The position numbers and the translations under genes were made by a program. Shown here one piece after another: positions 40,638 to 52,611 of a stretch of DNA of 64,000 nucleotides. Position 1 is the stretch's first letter. Each line of letters starts with the position of its first letter. The notes beneath the pieces were generated by a model that was given only the letters and a program-made list of their open reading frames with translations, made no database searches and was not told where the DNA came from. The stretch spans positions 62,001 through 126,000 of the forward strand of contig JAEUWY010000013.1 in assembly GCA_022059125.1 (NCBI GenBank), read 5' to 3'. This DNA is from Corynespora cassiicola. Taxonomy: Eukaryota > Ascomycota > Dothideomycetes > Pleosporales > Corynesporascaceae.

Positions 40638-41120
40638 CTAAAACAAGACGGTTGCGATGGAAGAGAAAGAAATGCCCAAAAAGATGAGTGAAAGTGCTGG
40701 ATGTGGCCCTCCAAAGGTGTTGCTAGATAAAAGAGAGGCATCTACCGGCGAAAGCGTTCGGAATGAACCAGTCGCAGAAGCAAGAGCTGTGGAGTTGAAA
40801 AAGCCTCGGGTAGTCGCGGTAGGTAGCCACAATGTCATATTATCAAATGGCGTTGAGAAGCCTCCTCCACAAGGCGTATGTGCGGCCAGTTCAGCGGACG
40901 AATAGTTACTTTTCACATCAAGGGCACTGTGGGTGGTATCAGCGACAGAGAATCTGACGTTAACTGGCCCTTGAGGGTCTTCGAGCTCGATCTGGATGTG
41001 AATTTCGATATTTTTTTCGGATGAAAGATTATGATCGCTCCGATCCAATTCTTCAACCGCGAAGGTATTGGATAGTGCCATGCTACACAAGATGAAGACG
41101 GAGAGTGTCTGGAATTGCAT
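40638..41120 (-). CDS. Secreted, probably GPI-anchored protein
   Basis: 160 residues. The ATG at 41120 is preferred because it begins a classical signal peptide (M-Q-F-Q-T-L-S-V-F-I-L-C-S-M-A-L-S-N-T-F-A); an upstream in-frame start at 41174 would bury it. The mature part has several N-x-S/T sites and a predicted beta-type segment (I-E-I-H-I-Q-I-E-L-E). The last 20 residues are hydrophobic after a Ser/Gly-rich stretch (S-S-N-T-F-G-G), the pattern of a GPI attachment signal. Cell-wall or membrane surface location is inferred. Confidence 0.7.
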   Translation of the reverse strand: MQFQTLSVFILCSMALSNTFAVEELDRSDHNLSSEKNIEIHIQIELEDPQGPVNVRFSVADTTHSALDVKSNYSSAELAAHTPCGGGFSTPFDNMTLWLPTATTRGFFNSTALASATGSFRTLSPVDASLLSSNTFGGPHPALSLIFLGISFSSIATVLF

Positions 41121-41644
41121 GTTGAAGGAAAGGACATAAACTTTGTGCGAGCCACAGCTATACCATGCCCTCATTCAAAAAATAGACCCGAAAATTTTCT
41201 CCGCAAGGTCCATATATGTGACTTCACTAGACACAAATTTGTGTCACAGGTAGACAATCGCCAGAAAAAGCTACGGATGACCACCAAGGCTCATTGTCTA
41301 CGATGGCTGGTTCCCACTTCTCGGCGGGAGAGGATTCTGAAGGGGACCATAAATGGGGCATTGGTACTATAAATAATCCGAAGATGTGGTGGATGGACCA
41401 ACTCCTGGGTGCTAGAGGGATACGCTAATGGATCTGAGGCCCAATAATGGTCTCCTCAACGGCAAAAGAGCCCTCTTCATCCTTCACCTTAGATGACTTT
41501 GGTAACGCATGGGTATAGCCTACTACTGTTATGGGCCCATTTAGACGTCCTATTGCGCTGTTATAAATCCGAGTCTTCCGTCGGCTGTCAATAGTAACAA
41601 CAACTTACTCTTGTTTGTATAGTACCTGGAAACAATAGTAAACC
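41121..41644. promoter_or_regulatory. Divergent region with a TATA box
   Basis: 524 bp between the GPI-type gene and the gene at 41645. TTATAAAT at 41561-41568 is about 80 bp upstream of the plus-strand ATG and well placed for a TATA box. Confidence 0.5.
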
Positions 41645-43033
41645 ATGCCATCAGCATCACCAAACGCGAACAAAACCCTTGCGGAGAGGAGAAAGAGAGG
41701 CGAGCGTGTTCTTAAAAAACTGCAGGCCAGACAGCGAAACGAAGATCGCGCAAGAATCGCTTCGCTGACAGCGGCTCTCCAGAAAAGTGACGAGGAGCTA
41801 AAAGATGCTGATATTGATGAACATATCGACGCAATGGACTTGGACGAAAAAGACGACGAAACTGGTGGCATAGACAATGGCGATAGCAACGGCAACCGTA
41901 ACGGCAGCAACAGTAGCAATAGTGACGACATTGCCGCTGATAAGACCACCACTAATACCGCTGGCAGTACATCTGACAGAAACGCTGATGCTAAGACCAG
42001 CCCCGATGTTAGCAACGCCAATCACATTGACAGCAACACTGCTAGCAGTACCGCTAAGGATACGGTCAATCATGGAGTCAGTAATGCTAGCAATACGAGC
42101 GGCACTTCAACCATCAAACAGGAGCCCCAGGAAGATGATTCGCCTCTGTTCGTTCCAAATGAGTCAGGCACCGGAAACAGCGACGACAACACTGAACAAG
42201 ATCTACCCCTTTTCGTCAGACCAGGCCCCCAACACGGAAAAGATGTGAAAACAGTCGGCTGGGCTGGCGGAAGACGAACGCAGTATCTCAACATGTACGG
42301 AAAGAAAAGCGCTGCGCGGTACCGACTCGAGGGCTCAGCTGATTCTGCCGAATACGAAGACACCCAACCACCGAAAGAGAAGGTCAGCAATCCAAACAAT
42401 CGGTATGGAGACCGCCTCTCTGATAGTGGAAAATTTGAATTCACAAAACGTCATATTCATGCCATATTCGGTGTCGCATGGGAGGGCGCAGGCACTGATG
42501 ACATGGACGACGACCTAGATCTCATTGATCCGGCCTTGGTGGGAGTAAGTGAGAAACGATGGCCCATCACTTATGTACTTATAGCCTGGGATATCTCTGG
42601 TGAGATTATCAAAAAGTGGGAGCCACGACAAGCGCTGCGCGCCCGGTGGGGAAAGAAGGACGCGGACAAGGCCATTTTTTCTGCTGCCTGCGAAGCAGAG
42701 GGCAGATATAGCGAAGCTATGACTGGAAAAAGACTAGCAATGAGTCGATCTCCTTCTGTTGGTCTTGCCGAGGAGGCAACGCGCAAGTTCCGCCAACAAT
42801 CGCTACCTGCGCGCAAGTCTCCACGCTCTCGTAGGAACCCGTCCCTGAGTCGATCCGAGTCTCCTAGGCCAAGAGAAAATACCGTTGCCCCTGATCTTGT
42901 CCAAGCACTCAAGGATTTTCGCATAGACTACTGCGAGTGCGCGGGTGTGGACAGCTTTGACGATTTTGACTCAAAGGAAAAGGCAGATTTTGTCGAAGCG
43001 TGGAAGCACGCAAAGGCTAAGTTGGTTGCATAA
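41645..43033 (+). CDS. Hypothetical nuclear-type protein with Asn/Ser/Asp-rich linker
   Basis: 462 residues in one exon. Order: basic coiled-coil N-terminus (about 8-55, A-E-R-R-K-R-G-E-R-V-L-K-K-L), acidic stretch, a low-complexity D/N/S/T region (about 75-165), a SUMO-consensus-like I-K-Q-E at about 160, and the conserved-looking block VGWAGGRRTQYLNMYGKK. A globular segment at about 270-350 contains W-P-I-T-Y-V-L-I-A-W. Then come an Arg/Ser-rich segment (S-P-R-S-R-R-N-P-S-L-S-R-S) and an acidic C-terminus. No named domain. Composition suggests a chromatin or RNA-associated protein, but this is not proof. Confidence 0.7.
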   Translation: MPSASPNANKTLAERRKRGERVLKKLQARQRNEDRARIASLTAALQKSDEELKDADIDEHIDAMDLDEKDDETGGIDNGDSNGNRNGSNSSNSDDIAADKTTTNTAGSTSDRNADAKTSPDVSNANHIDSNTASSTAKDTVNHGVSNASNTSGTSTIKQEPQEDDSPLFVPNESGTGNSDDNTEQDLPLFVRPGPQHGKDVKTVGWAGGRRTQYLNMYGKKSAARYRLEGSADSAEYEDTQPPKEKVSNPNNRYGDRLSDSGKFEFTKRHIHAIFGVAWEGAGTDDMDDDLDLIDPALVGVSEKRWPITYVLIAWDISGEIIKKWEPRQALRARWGKKDADKAIFSAACEAEGRYSEAMTGKRLAMSRSPSVGLAEEATRKFRQQSLPARKSPRSRRNPSLSRSESPRPRENTVAPDLVQALKDFRIDYCECAGVDSFDDFDSKEKADFVEAWKHAKAKLVA

Positions 43034-43514
43034 TAGTGTGGGAAGAGAGATAAAGCACGATTTTTTTGTTTTTTATTTCTTTTTTGCTGGTCCCTCTTTA
43101 CAGCTCCATTTTCTCGGTTGGTTGGAGTGTTTTCTGTCTTGCTTTCTTCAGTTCATAGGCTGGTCCTTGCACCATAGAATAAAACCTGCTGTTTTCCCAT
43201 CTTGCCAACAAACTTGGACTCAGGGTCTTCTACAAGGGTAAAGTTCCATTAAACGGGGCCAACGATGCAATTTAGTTGGTTTTTAGGCCATAACATTACT
43301 TTAATAGGATCATTGAAAGCGCAGTTGGCTTAACCCAAGTTAGAGATTACTTGAGTTGCAGTTCTTGTGCTGGCCTAGGGATGGTGGATATGGATGTAGA
43401 TTTACTATTTCCAAATCAAGATCGCTAACTACTTCAGTCGTTCGCAAAGCAAATCCAATGGTTTTTCCAGCTTTTCGCCGCTTATTGGATATCAAGGCCA
43501 TCTGAGAGTTCATG
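43034..43514. other. Intergenic between convergent genes
   Basis: T-rich sequence (TTTTTTTGTTTTTTATTTCTTTT-like, 43060-43085) downstream of the gene at 41645. No gene seen. Confidence 0.45.
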
Positions 43515-44383
43515 CTAAGCGCCGCAACGACGTTTGGATGTACAGGGATCGTTGTCGTCTGCATCATTCGCCTGTTCGAAGGCTCCAACGAGCTGTGGGT
43601 ACACGGAAAGACAATGAGAAATCGCTGCCCTTTCTCCAAGCTCTCCAAGCTTGATGGTAAATTTCTGTGACTCTTGTACTTCGTATGGGTATTGCAGGTA
43701 CCCTAGCTGACGTAGCTTTTCAAGGACATCCTCCCAAATTTTCTGCAGGTTGGCCACGTGGTTCGGACAGATTCCAACCTCGTCTTCCTCCAATAGCATT
43801 GAGATCATCTTGCTTTTAAATGAAGTGAAAAATTCGTCAAAGTCTCGGTCAAGCCCTTTGTAATGTTTTACGATCTCTCTTATCTTAATCCAGTAAAGGA
43901 GCGCCTCATTCCATGTACTTTCTAGAGCGTATGAGGCATGTGAGAGACACTCTGCATAGTTCCACCAAATTTCGTATTCGGCTTTCCTTTTCCGTATGTG
44001 AGGCCTGGCTCGCTTCAAGTTTTCCCTCTCAGTACTCGTGAGATGGCTGGGTCGCGCTTCGTCTGGTCCATGTCCGTCAATGACTATGGGATCATCTATG
44101 TTGTAAGCCAGTTTCATATATAGGGGCAGTGAAATCCACTTCTTGACCCACGAAATTTCCTCGCGCCATGGTTCACAATGGCGCTTGTTCTATGTTCATC
44201 GACTCTGCCAAGACTTTCGGAGAGAGTTTGCGGCCCAGTGTCGTCCAGGGCTCGACCTTCAATTTCATCAATAAGCTCATCGATGGTGCTCGAGCTGGAC
44301 GAAGAAATATCTTCTGCTAATGTGTGTTGGTTGGGAGCGATCTCATGAAGACCGAAGGTATGATCCGATTCCCAGGAGGCCAT
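43515..44383 (-). CDS. Hypothetical protein, exon boundary unresolved
   Basis: Two clearly protein-like frames overlap. From 44383 a start encodes an acidic Ser-rich segment (S-S-S-S-S-T-I-D-E-L-I-D-E-I-E). From about 44190 down to 43515 a second frame encodes W-R-E-E-I-S-W-V-K-K-W and about 215 residues of helical protein (Y-E-I-W-W-N-Y-A-E-C-L; W-N-E-A-L-L-Y-W-I-K-I). Joining them needs an intron ending near ACATAG (about 44196), for which only a weak GTCGAG donor is visible, or a frameshift. No family was recognised. The coordinates cover both parts. Confidence 0.55.
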
Positions 44384-46082
44384 GTCGCAGGAGTAGGGGA
44401 GAGATCTTATCAAGAGCTCTTGAATCATAAACTAGAGGATTGTTCTTGCAATGAAGTAATCATATAGTCAAGTGATGGAAATTGGCTCTTGAGAGCGAAT
44501 CTACTATCCTTTTATACTTGGGCTTGGTACCCTATGACCAATTTGTACCTACCAGTATTGGAAGACACGGCCGAGATTACCGACTTAGCGATGACACAGA
44601 ACATCCGCAGCAGCCTGGGGGATGCATGAATCAAGGCTTGAGGTGTCGTAAGTAGTACCCTCAGATTCTGCAACTCAAGTCGTAGAGTTCAGCTTTGGAC
44701 ATGGCTGTGATGACTCTCAGGTCATGTCTACCCTTACCGGTTTTCGCACAGTGAAGCTCATCCAATCGATCTTGAAAATGACTCAAACAACGTATTGTAG
44801 CACCCAATTGTTGGCACGAGCATGGTGAAAAGGGCCGGCAGTTCTGTCAGGAGCCACGTCATCCATATCTGGGCATGGGCTCATGTTCCGCGTGTCAGCA
44901 ACCCCTGGATAAGGGTGCTGTGAACACTTTCGGAGTGTGTACCTGATTCAGACGAGTGGTAAGAAACTTCTTGTTGGAGGGGTGGTGTGGCAGAGCACGG
45001 TATAATGCGGGATCCAACAGTGACACTAGTGCTACTCTTGATGACGCATCGTCTGAACACTTTCGGTTCTTAAGCCGCTGGAATGCTCAATAGGATACTA
45101 TTAAGCGTCCATACAACCTCAATCAAGCACACCTCCGGGGATACATGGTGTTCACAGGAAATATGGGCTTTCTACATCTAGCTATGTCTTCATGCAAGAG
45201 CCGGAGAAGGAAGACGAAACAGGCCAACCATATCCCTGGAGATAGGGTTTTCCCTCGGTGCAGTGAATCAGGAGGCCTAGAGCTGCAGCAAATAGATGAA
45301 TCTGCCTTGCCACACCCTCCCTCACGAAAAGGCGACACATCACACCCTCTATCTAATGTCTCCCACATTACCGAGGCTTAAAATGATGGGAGAAGAGAGG
45401 GCTACTCAAGACCAATAAGCACCATTGCCGCTGCCTATGGATATGGTTTGTCAACATTCTAAACTTTAAGGGCCAATTCTCGGAATTATATCTCCTTGGG
45501 TTGGATGGAGTTTAGTGATATGCGACCTTGACCCTACGAAGGCTAATGGCCAAAATGAAACGCAGATTACAACTGACAAGGCACGGAACAGGCTAGCCAC
45601 ATAGGAGTGGCAGGTACACAAGGGAGAAGAAGATACAGACAGCTCAATGTACGCAACCAAGTAGAGCAGGAAATTAGAGAGCTATTAGGGCATGTTCAGA
45701 TGTCTTGGTGCAGACTTTCATCAGGTATCTAGTAAACGTAACAGCTGGTAGGCCCGCGCTTGGTAACATCCTTTATATAACTCTTTCATTCCTGGAGATG
45801 AAAAACAGGCTTCATTTTTTTATTTTTATTGTTGAAATGCCACCATCTCAGACTAGCCTCTCTTCCTATAATCGTGAAATGGAAAGGGAACGCCACTTTG
45901 TCGAGTCTGACGACTTGGATATGTACTATCTTGACTGGAAGCCTCTTTTCCTATCCTGTATGCGGGACGGCTTAGGAGATTTTTTCTCTTGCTTAGAAGC
46001 TCTTACTCTCAATGCTGATGGGTTTCTTGAAGCATCGTCTTAAAAGGTATGATAACTTAAACTAAGCATTATAAGATCTGAG
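44384..46082. other. Gene-poor AT-leaning stretch
   Basis: One possible small gene at 45837-46043 (listed separately). Otherwise only short frames on both strands. Confidence 0.4.
45837..46043 (+). CDS. Possible small acidic protein
   Basis: 68 residues from an ATG at 45837. A TATA-like TTTATATAAC lies near 45773-45782, about 60 bp upstream. Acidic and aromatic (E-S-D-D-L-D-M-Y-Y-L-D-W-K-P-L-F-L). No homology was recognised and the small size makes it uncertain. Confidence 0.3.
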   Translation: MPPSQTSLSSYNREMERERHFVESDDLDMYYLDWKPLFLSCMRDGLGDFFSCLEALTLNADGFLEASS

Positions 46083-46367
46083 GTATGGGTGTGGTAAGAA
46101 GAATGAGGACTGAGTTGATTGCTATAGATAACTACCGCTCTGTACTTCTATCCTCTATGGACTAGAGTCTGTCTGAAGGGCGCGGGATGGTGGGTTTCAT
46201 ATACTAAAAGCAAACATACCACAATGTCAAAAGTGGGTGGAGGTGTAAGAGTTATCGTATTGGGGCTGAGGATCGCTAGACTAAATACAAGCTCTGAGAT
46301 CACGTGACTACTACCTGCATCGCTCAATCTTCGACACGCAACTATGCTAGTCACGTGAAGGCCAACA
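46083..46367 (-). repeat. 168-bp dispersed repeat, copy 3, interrupted by a solo LTR
   Basis: Two halves (46083-46224 and 46342-46367) add up to exactly 168 bp and match copies at 1041 and 12219. They are separated by a 112-bp LTR plus a 5-bp duplication (46225-46341). The uninterrupted copies provide the empty site ACCACAA|CTATG. Confidence 0.85.
46225..46336 (-). repeat. Solo copia-type LTR (112-bp subfamily) nested in the 168-bp repeat
   Basis: Bounded TGTCAA...TCGACA on the plus strand; about 90% identical in reverse complement to 58723-58834 and related to the 122-bp LTRs of the full element (shared GATAACTCTTACACC). Flanks CACAA and CGCAA are a 5-bp target duplication with one change. 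Confidence 0.88.
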
Positions 46368-46714
46368 CCTTAGAACTTTCGCAGCTCTACTTGATCAAAT
46401 AGAATCTGGAGCAGAAAGCTTTTCAATGCCTATCCACGATGGATTTAGATCGTCGGGGTGATTCAAGCTGAGACTAAATATCATGCGGACACGAAATTGT
46501 GTGCATTATTTGGCAAGGTGCCGCTGCATACGGAAAAACGTAGCACGAAAAAACTTGACCATTTTCTAATCCTATGTTTTGGGACATATATAACCACACG
46601 AATATTTTCAAGATTTTCAGGTCAGTCTTTAGAAAGTGTATCCTCCTCTATAGTCATCAAGTTCAATGGACCTTGACTGATCCCTCGTACCCTCAATCCA
46701 ATGGAAAATTCTGC
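46368..46714. other. Intergenic
   Basis: No supported gene. Confidence 0.4.
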
Positions 46715-47553
46715 TCATTGCAGCGACTGAGCAAAGAGCCATCGGACAAAGTACCTGCGAAAAGATAGAAGTCTATTTCTATTAGCCTCGAAACATAGCT
46801 CAAGAATGACACGTACAAAAAGCGCTACTTGGGAGACTTGATCGTTCGTCTCTCCGTTGATCAGCAATGGGACATAAATTACCATGGTGCTGAAAAGTTG
46901 GGCGGCTGCAGAAAAGGCATTTGAAACCAATAGCGCACAAAGAAGCAGCATACATTCAAGACGGCACTCTCCACGGCTCCTCCGCCCGCAGAGCATCTGG
47001 TAAGACATAAAAAAAGCACAAAGGGGCGGAGCTGCTAAAAACATGAACGATTGGTAGCCGTACGACGGGATTTCTTCCCTGTGCAATATTAGAATTGCCT
47101 TGATACCAAATGGTTCGTGATACCTCGCATAGTATACCATATCCAAGGTTGTATACAGCGCAAAGGTTGCGTAGATTGCAGAAGGCGCCCAAGAAGGAGG
47201 AGAGAGGTAACGAACGACTCTTGCAAGCTATATAGTCTGAGAAGCCTTGTCATTCATCATAGTTGAGGCCTTACATTGACGCCAGTACAGAATTCCAAGG
47301 TACCAAATAGTGACGTCTTCAGCGAACGCTCCTGACGGTTGGTGCTGAGCGTCATAGCTAGCAAAACAATAGAGACAATCAATAAAACGGCTTCAACAAT
47401 CCCGAAGAACAATATTGGGTATTGCTGTTTGCGATTCCCACACTCTGATGTCGCTCGTCGGATTCGGACAAAATCTAACACTGTGAGGCTGGCGCTCAAG
47501 AGCAATGTCAAGGAACAGCAGCCCAAGAAACCAACAAGAAGCGAAAAATCCAT
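46715..47553 (-). CDS. Multi-pass (about seven-span) membrane protein
   Basis: Two exons, 47553-47275 and 47227-46715, giving 263 residues. The 47-nt intron is GTAAGG...TATATAG, phase 0, joining G-V-N to L-A-R-V-V-R-Y-L. About seven hydrophobic helices alternate with short basic loops, starting at residue 3 (L-L-V-G-F-L-G-C-C-S-L-T-L-L-L). The C-terminus is basic. The topology is that of unnamed fungal seven-span proteins. It is not a recognisable pheromone receptor or PTH11 (no CFEM domain). The ATG at 47553 starts the first helix; the frame is open upstream to 47652 without better support. Confidence 0.75.
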
Positions 47554-50500
47554 TGTCAGAATTATTTTACGAAAAGTAGCTGCCGGGGGTGCTACTTTTA
47601 TACTAATGGTTTTACCCCTCTCTTGGCCCAGACAGCTGTCTCGTACGAGCATTCTGTGTCGTTGAGAGCAGGAGTGCTGCCACTGCGCCCAGCCTCCTCT
47701 TCGGCTTCTGGGTATGTAAAAGGTAGCAAAAGCGGTTTAAGGTGTTCCTCCACCACAGGACCAATGAAATGGAAGAAAAACTCCGTGTGATCAATGCTTG
47801 GGAAATAAGCGTGCCAGATATAGCATAACTGTAGGCACTCTGAACCTGGAGAGCCCACCTTTTGAGAATAGTCACTTTTCACATCACACGAGCTGCATCG
47901 TTCATTGCAAGCGAATAGGCCAGATGATTTTGTGCATGAAGCGTGGTACATCGTCAGCATGCAAGGGATGGAATATGCAGGTGGACTAGGCAAATGTCTT
48001 GACCTATCTGTTACGAAGCAAAAGAACCCAGTAGGGGCTATGGTAACATCCCATGACTTTTTCAAACATCTTCTGCGACTTTCCACAGATCCTTATGCAA
48101 GAGGTTTTGTGGAACTCTTCTTGACGTTGAGTGGAGCTCTCCGTGTATGGTTCCACTCTAACGATCCCTGATACATCCCAGTATTCTTGATACCCAAGTC
48201 AAGCCAGCATTGAACAGGGTGTTGATTTCATTCTGGTTATGATTTCAATTCTATGCCTATTCCATACCGGGAAGTGAATCCGGAGGATACTCGATGATGT
48301 GGCGAATGAGACACAGCCGGCTGCCACATAGGGTTTCTATATTAGCCAAAGTTAACTCTGAGGAAAGCTTCTATTGTCACAATTTTATGCTGCCGAATAC
48401 TATTCATGCTTCGAAACATGCTTCAAATTTAGCGGTGGACGTCATTAAGCTTCTTTCTTTGACAGGAGAAGATTTAACAAGCAGGGAAGCTGAAGATGGG
48501 CGTTTCTTCTGCATCATGTCAATCCTTTTCGAAATGGCTGTTTAATCTTGGTACTCTCCGTAGTCATGGCACACCATTACCACGCTCAGTTGTGATGGTG
48601 ATGACCCCCAAGCTGTACAGTCACTTACGGGAGAGGCAAATTTTGTTCACAAAGCCTGCTTGGCGCCAACACCATGTCACTGGTAAAAATACGCCTTTTA
48701 TGCTGGAGTGTGGCTTGAGTCGCCACGCGTCCTTATGCGGATCAAATGAGTAGCGGTAGCAAAACGCCCTAGAGATCTACGTCACCAGAACATGTCTAGC
48801 TCTCCTTCCCTGCCAAGGTTTATTGCAACAGGGGCCCTTGAACTAGGATGACATGGCCTCTACGTATGCCATCCCTCTGTGTTTGACATGGTATGTACGG
48901 AGACGCCCTATAGAGAAGGAAGATACCCTGTTTTTCCCCAACTTTTATCAAGGTTCTCAAATATAACCTGGTGCCTGTATTGGTCATCTAGACTATATAT
49001 GTCAGTGGCTAACCCAAACGCCCTCGTTCAAACCCAACTCTGCATGGGGGTTCGCTTCTACCTAACAAAACGGGAGCTACTACGCATGGCCAGTGACGTG
49101 AGCACCACCGCATCTAATATGTCTTGTAACAAGACGTCACGACGGTAAGCTCGCATAAAAGTGGATCGGGTATTGCACATCGACTCCCACTTCTGACTCA
49201 TACTATGGCAACTTACGAGCCCCAAAGCCGACAATTGGAAAATCTCCAAAAATCACACAAGTGCCCTCCTTAAGCCGCAAGAGGAGGCATAGTGATTAGC
49301 GAGCATCTCAGACCAGTTGATCAAGCCGAAACATGTTTGGCATCTCCGCTCCGTCTTCTCCGAATGCAGCTGCGCAACTCCACTGCCTGACATCATCTAT
49401 GTTCGGCACAGCTGCCAGTTTACAGTCGAAATTCTTCCATTGCTTCATGGACAAACTAGCCTGGTCCGGTTGTCTTCAGCGACACTGCACTCAGAACACT
49501 GACTGTCTCGATACCAAACTCCCTGGGCTTTCTAGTAAAACCATTCATCTTCACGATAGACTAGACAGGTTCATCTGACAATTATGTCAGCATACTGAAG
49601 TGGTCCGGCCAGTCCATTTAAAACATGTAGTGGGGTTGTGCTGTTCCAATTGCGAGACCTACAGCCAAGAGCGAAAGAGAAAAGGTAAGCGAAGGACTTC
49701 CGTTGGAGTCTATCGATCCAAAGTACTGCTGTGTGACGAGCAAAATCCGGAGGAGTCGATGATCACGGATACGTTTGAGAATGATCTTTCTGATGTGCAT
49801 GCAGTCGTCACCTCTGGAGAGAGCCTACGGGTCCCTACAGTGAAGAGACTCCCACAGCACCTTTGCAGACGGGTGAATTCTAGCAAAGGAGTGGCGATTC
49901 GAATGAGTGAAGAGCGCCCACCGTCGAACTATTATTGTAGAAACCTAATTCGCAAACAACTTATTGGAGACTGCGATGGGTTTGTATGACGAGAAAGTGT
50001 ATTGTCTGCTCATAGGCACAGTCATTGCAGGCTCGCCGGGGCATGCGAAGAATTAGAATATCAAAACGCGATGATTAACTCTCAGCCTGAAATTTCCTTA
50101 GCTTTATACCCATTTACATGAGCAGTGCTTTCATTTTGATCTTATTCAACAGAGTCTATCTAATCACCAGATTCGACTGTCAAGGCAGATGGAGTGGCCC
50201 CTTTTCCGGTGCAAAGAGTACATATCTTTAATCTGTAGGCATAGAAACAGTGGAGCTGTTTGAATTGAGCTTGCTGAAGCCATAAAAAAGGCGATAATAG
50301 AATGAACAGGGAGGTTCCTTAATACAGGTTCCAAAAATGCCCAAGGTGTGGAGCAGGGCAATGCTGTGTCAGCTCTGCGCAGTCAACCGTGAGGTATCCC
50401 ATGCTCTTTTTCACTTGGTGCATGAATCCCTCCCGCCCCTCCTCGATTTCTTATTATATATATACATATACAATTGAGGTATTAATACAGGATTTCTTGT

Positions 50501-52611
50501 TTTTCTGTTTCTCCAATTGCCTTTTCAAGGGCATACCCCGTCTTGGAAACTAGTAACGAGATATTGGCAAGTGACCTTTCCCTATAAGGGCTCTTCTTGC
50601 GAAGTCAAAACGCCGTGTTAAAGCATATCCCGAAATCATCCAAGGTAGGCCCATGATTGACAAGGGCGTGAACGCAAACCCTTGGTGATGGAACGCGATA
50701 GTTCGTTTTCGGGAGGAAGGATGCGCAAGCGATCAACTCAATCTCCGATTGGCTGATCAAGTCTTTCAAAGTCGAGAAATGTGACCGAGTTGCGATGCAT
50801 GCGTGATATTAGAAGAGGCGATGGGTAGATAGGTCAGGTTTTCCGACGCGCTAGACATCTTCAGTGAGTGTCCGGCAGCCTCACCCATGTTTTGTGTGGT
50901 TTTTATACGGGCGTTTTATCAAGAAGAACAGTTGTTTTCCATTTATATAAGCAAGGCCGTCTCTTCATGGTCTGTAATAGGTCTCTTCAGACTGAAGCAG
51001 CCAAGAAACTTCCCTCTGCTTCAACGCCTTGTCGTGACTATGACTTGATGAGGCCCTGTAGCCCGGTGATTCACTAGTCAAATGATATGCGAACACGGGG
51101 AATGTCCCGAACATAGTAAAGATAGCTGAGCTGGCCAGGAACTTTATGCATCTTTATTCATGCACAGTCACAGCTTCCCTAGGCAGTCTCATCATGGCAA
51201 GCTAATCAGTTAGCGCCTTCTATACAACGACGGCATTCGAAGATGGGTTAGAGGTATGCTCCATGTGGCAGCACCTTCAATCTCATTAAAAGTGGCAGTG
51301 CTGCATTCAAATAATTTATAAATGGAAGCCTCTAGCCCCGAAAGTTCAAAAATTCCCATGCTCCTCTACCCCTCGAGTTGCACTTCCTCTTATTCCCTAG
51401 TTCATTAATTGAAAATCAGATCGTTACTTTGATTTCCATGGGTAGGTTTGGATACCTATTCCTGGTAGAATTCCACTGACCAGTCCTTCCAGAGCATCAT
51501 ACCTGCCAATCTTGTCATATTCGAGAGCTCATTGGACTTCGATTCCTACGAAGTGGCGTCTTATTGCTCTTTCCGGCAGCTAAAGACTGGCTTCATGTCA
51601 AGCATGAAGTGATTCCTCCCACTTCCCTGCTGTTGATTATCATCTTGGCCTATTATGGCTTTAGTAGTATGGCATGGTTCATTTGTGGAGTATCAGTCTC
51701 CCATGCAATCTTCTATTCAGTTATGGGGCCTGTTAACTCCTCTTCAGGTTTGTTTTGAATATTTCAGGCTTCTCAATTGCTGACATAAGCAGAGAAACTG
51801 ATATTTTCTTGCTACATACGCATAGTAAAGTTTGAGTGTGGGCAGGTGGACATTCAGTTTTCTAATCTCCAACTGAGGGAAGGATATCATTACAATCAAT
51901 GTGCTATGGAGAGATGAATTGTTGGGCCGAGACTACTTCATTCATCAAGTGTAGTCCACGGATGGTCATGGCTATGTGTGGCATTATCGATCCCTCATTC
52001 TAACTTTATATATCATGGATCTTTATCCCAGTATTATATTTGGTATGAAACTAGACGTGAGAGTCCTCATAATGAGGTACCTAATCTAAGGTGCTAATAA
52101 GGTGGGAATCGTCCTATATAAACATTCAGGCTGACCATCTACTCGTCCCGTAATACTATTGTACGATGAGCGTTTGAAAATGCGTTGTTTTTCCATCTTT
52201 AAAATGTTACATTTCTGATATCATGGCTCGAGAATAGAATCAAGGAGATTATCCGCAACTTTTAGATTCTTTCAAATCCTACCCTAACCCTTCCACGTAG
52301 CGAAATTCCCATGGTTCTGAACTACACACACCATTTTTCTCGGAAGTATTTTATGTTTTGATTTGGAAATGAAATAGACAAAATGAAAGTCATTCATGAC
52401 TGTTTCCTAATGAAAGTTGCAAGTCACTATGCGACTAGCTATGCTTATGCACCATAATAAACTCACTTCGTCTCTTTTAGGTCATTTTAATCATTTAATA
52501 CCTAAAAACAACTGCATTGGCTATTTTTTTGTTCAAAAAATGCATTTTCCTGTTGACGCACTGGATCTTTTGGGCCAATACTAAGGAAGACTAATTTTCC
52601 TATCTGCATAG
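47554..52611. other. 5-kb gene-poor stretch
   Basis: Weak candidates only. A minus-strand frame at 47598-48086 (Cys-rich, C-T-K-S-S-G-L-F-A-C-N-E-R-C-S-S-C) overlaps a plus-strand frame at 47905-48171. A basic plus-strand frame lies at 49600-49989. None has a domain or splice support. The rest is AT-leaning with no repeats that I could match elsewhere in the window. Confidence 0.4.
49600..49989 (+). CDS. Possible small basic protein
   Basis: 129 codons, with the first ATG after a TGA at 49578-ish. It contains a K/R cluster (R-K-R-K-G-K-R-R-T) and a few Cys residues near the N-terminus (C-C-S-N-C) but no complete zinc-binding pattern. Reported as a weak candidate only. Confidence 0.25.
   Translation: MVRPVHLKHVVGLCCSNCETYSQERKRKGKRRTSVGVYRSKVLLCDEQNPEESMITDTFENDLSDVHAVVTSGESLRVPTVKRLPQHLCRRVNSSKGVAIRMSEERPPSNYYCRNLIRKQLIGDCDGFV

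Noticed and set aside
46148..46354. Similar small minus-strand frames in the 168-bp repeats (also 12260-12508)
   Set aside because: Their similarity follows from the repeat DNA itself; frames are short and differ at both ends, so not a conserved peptide.
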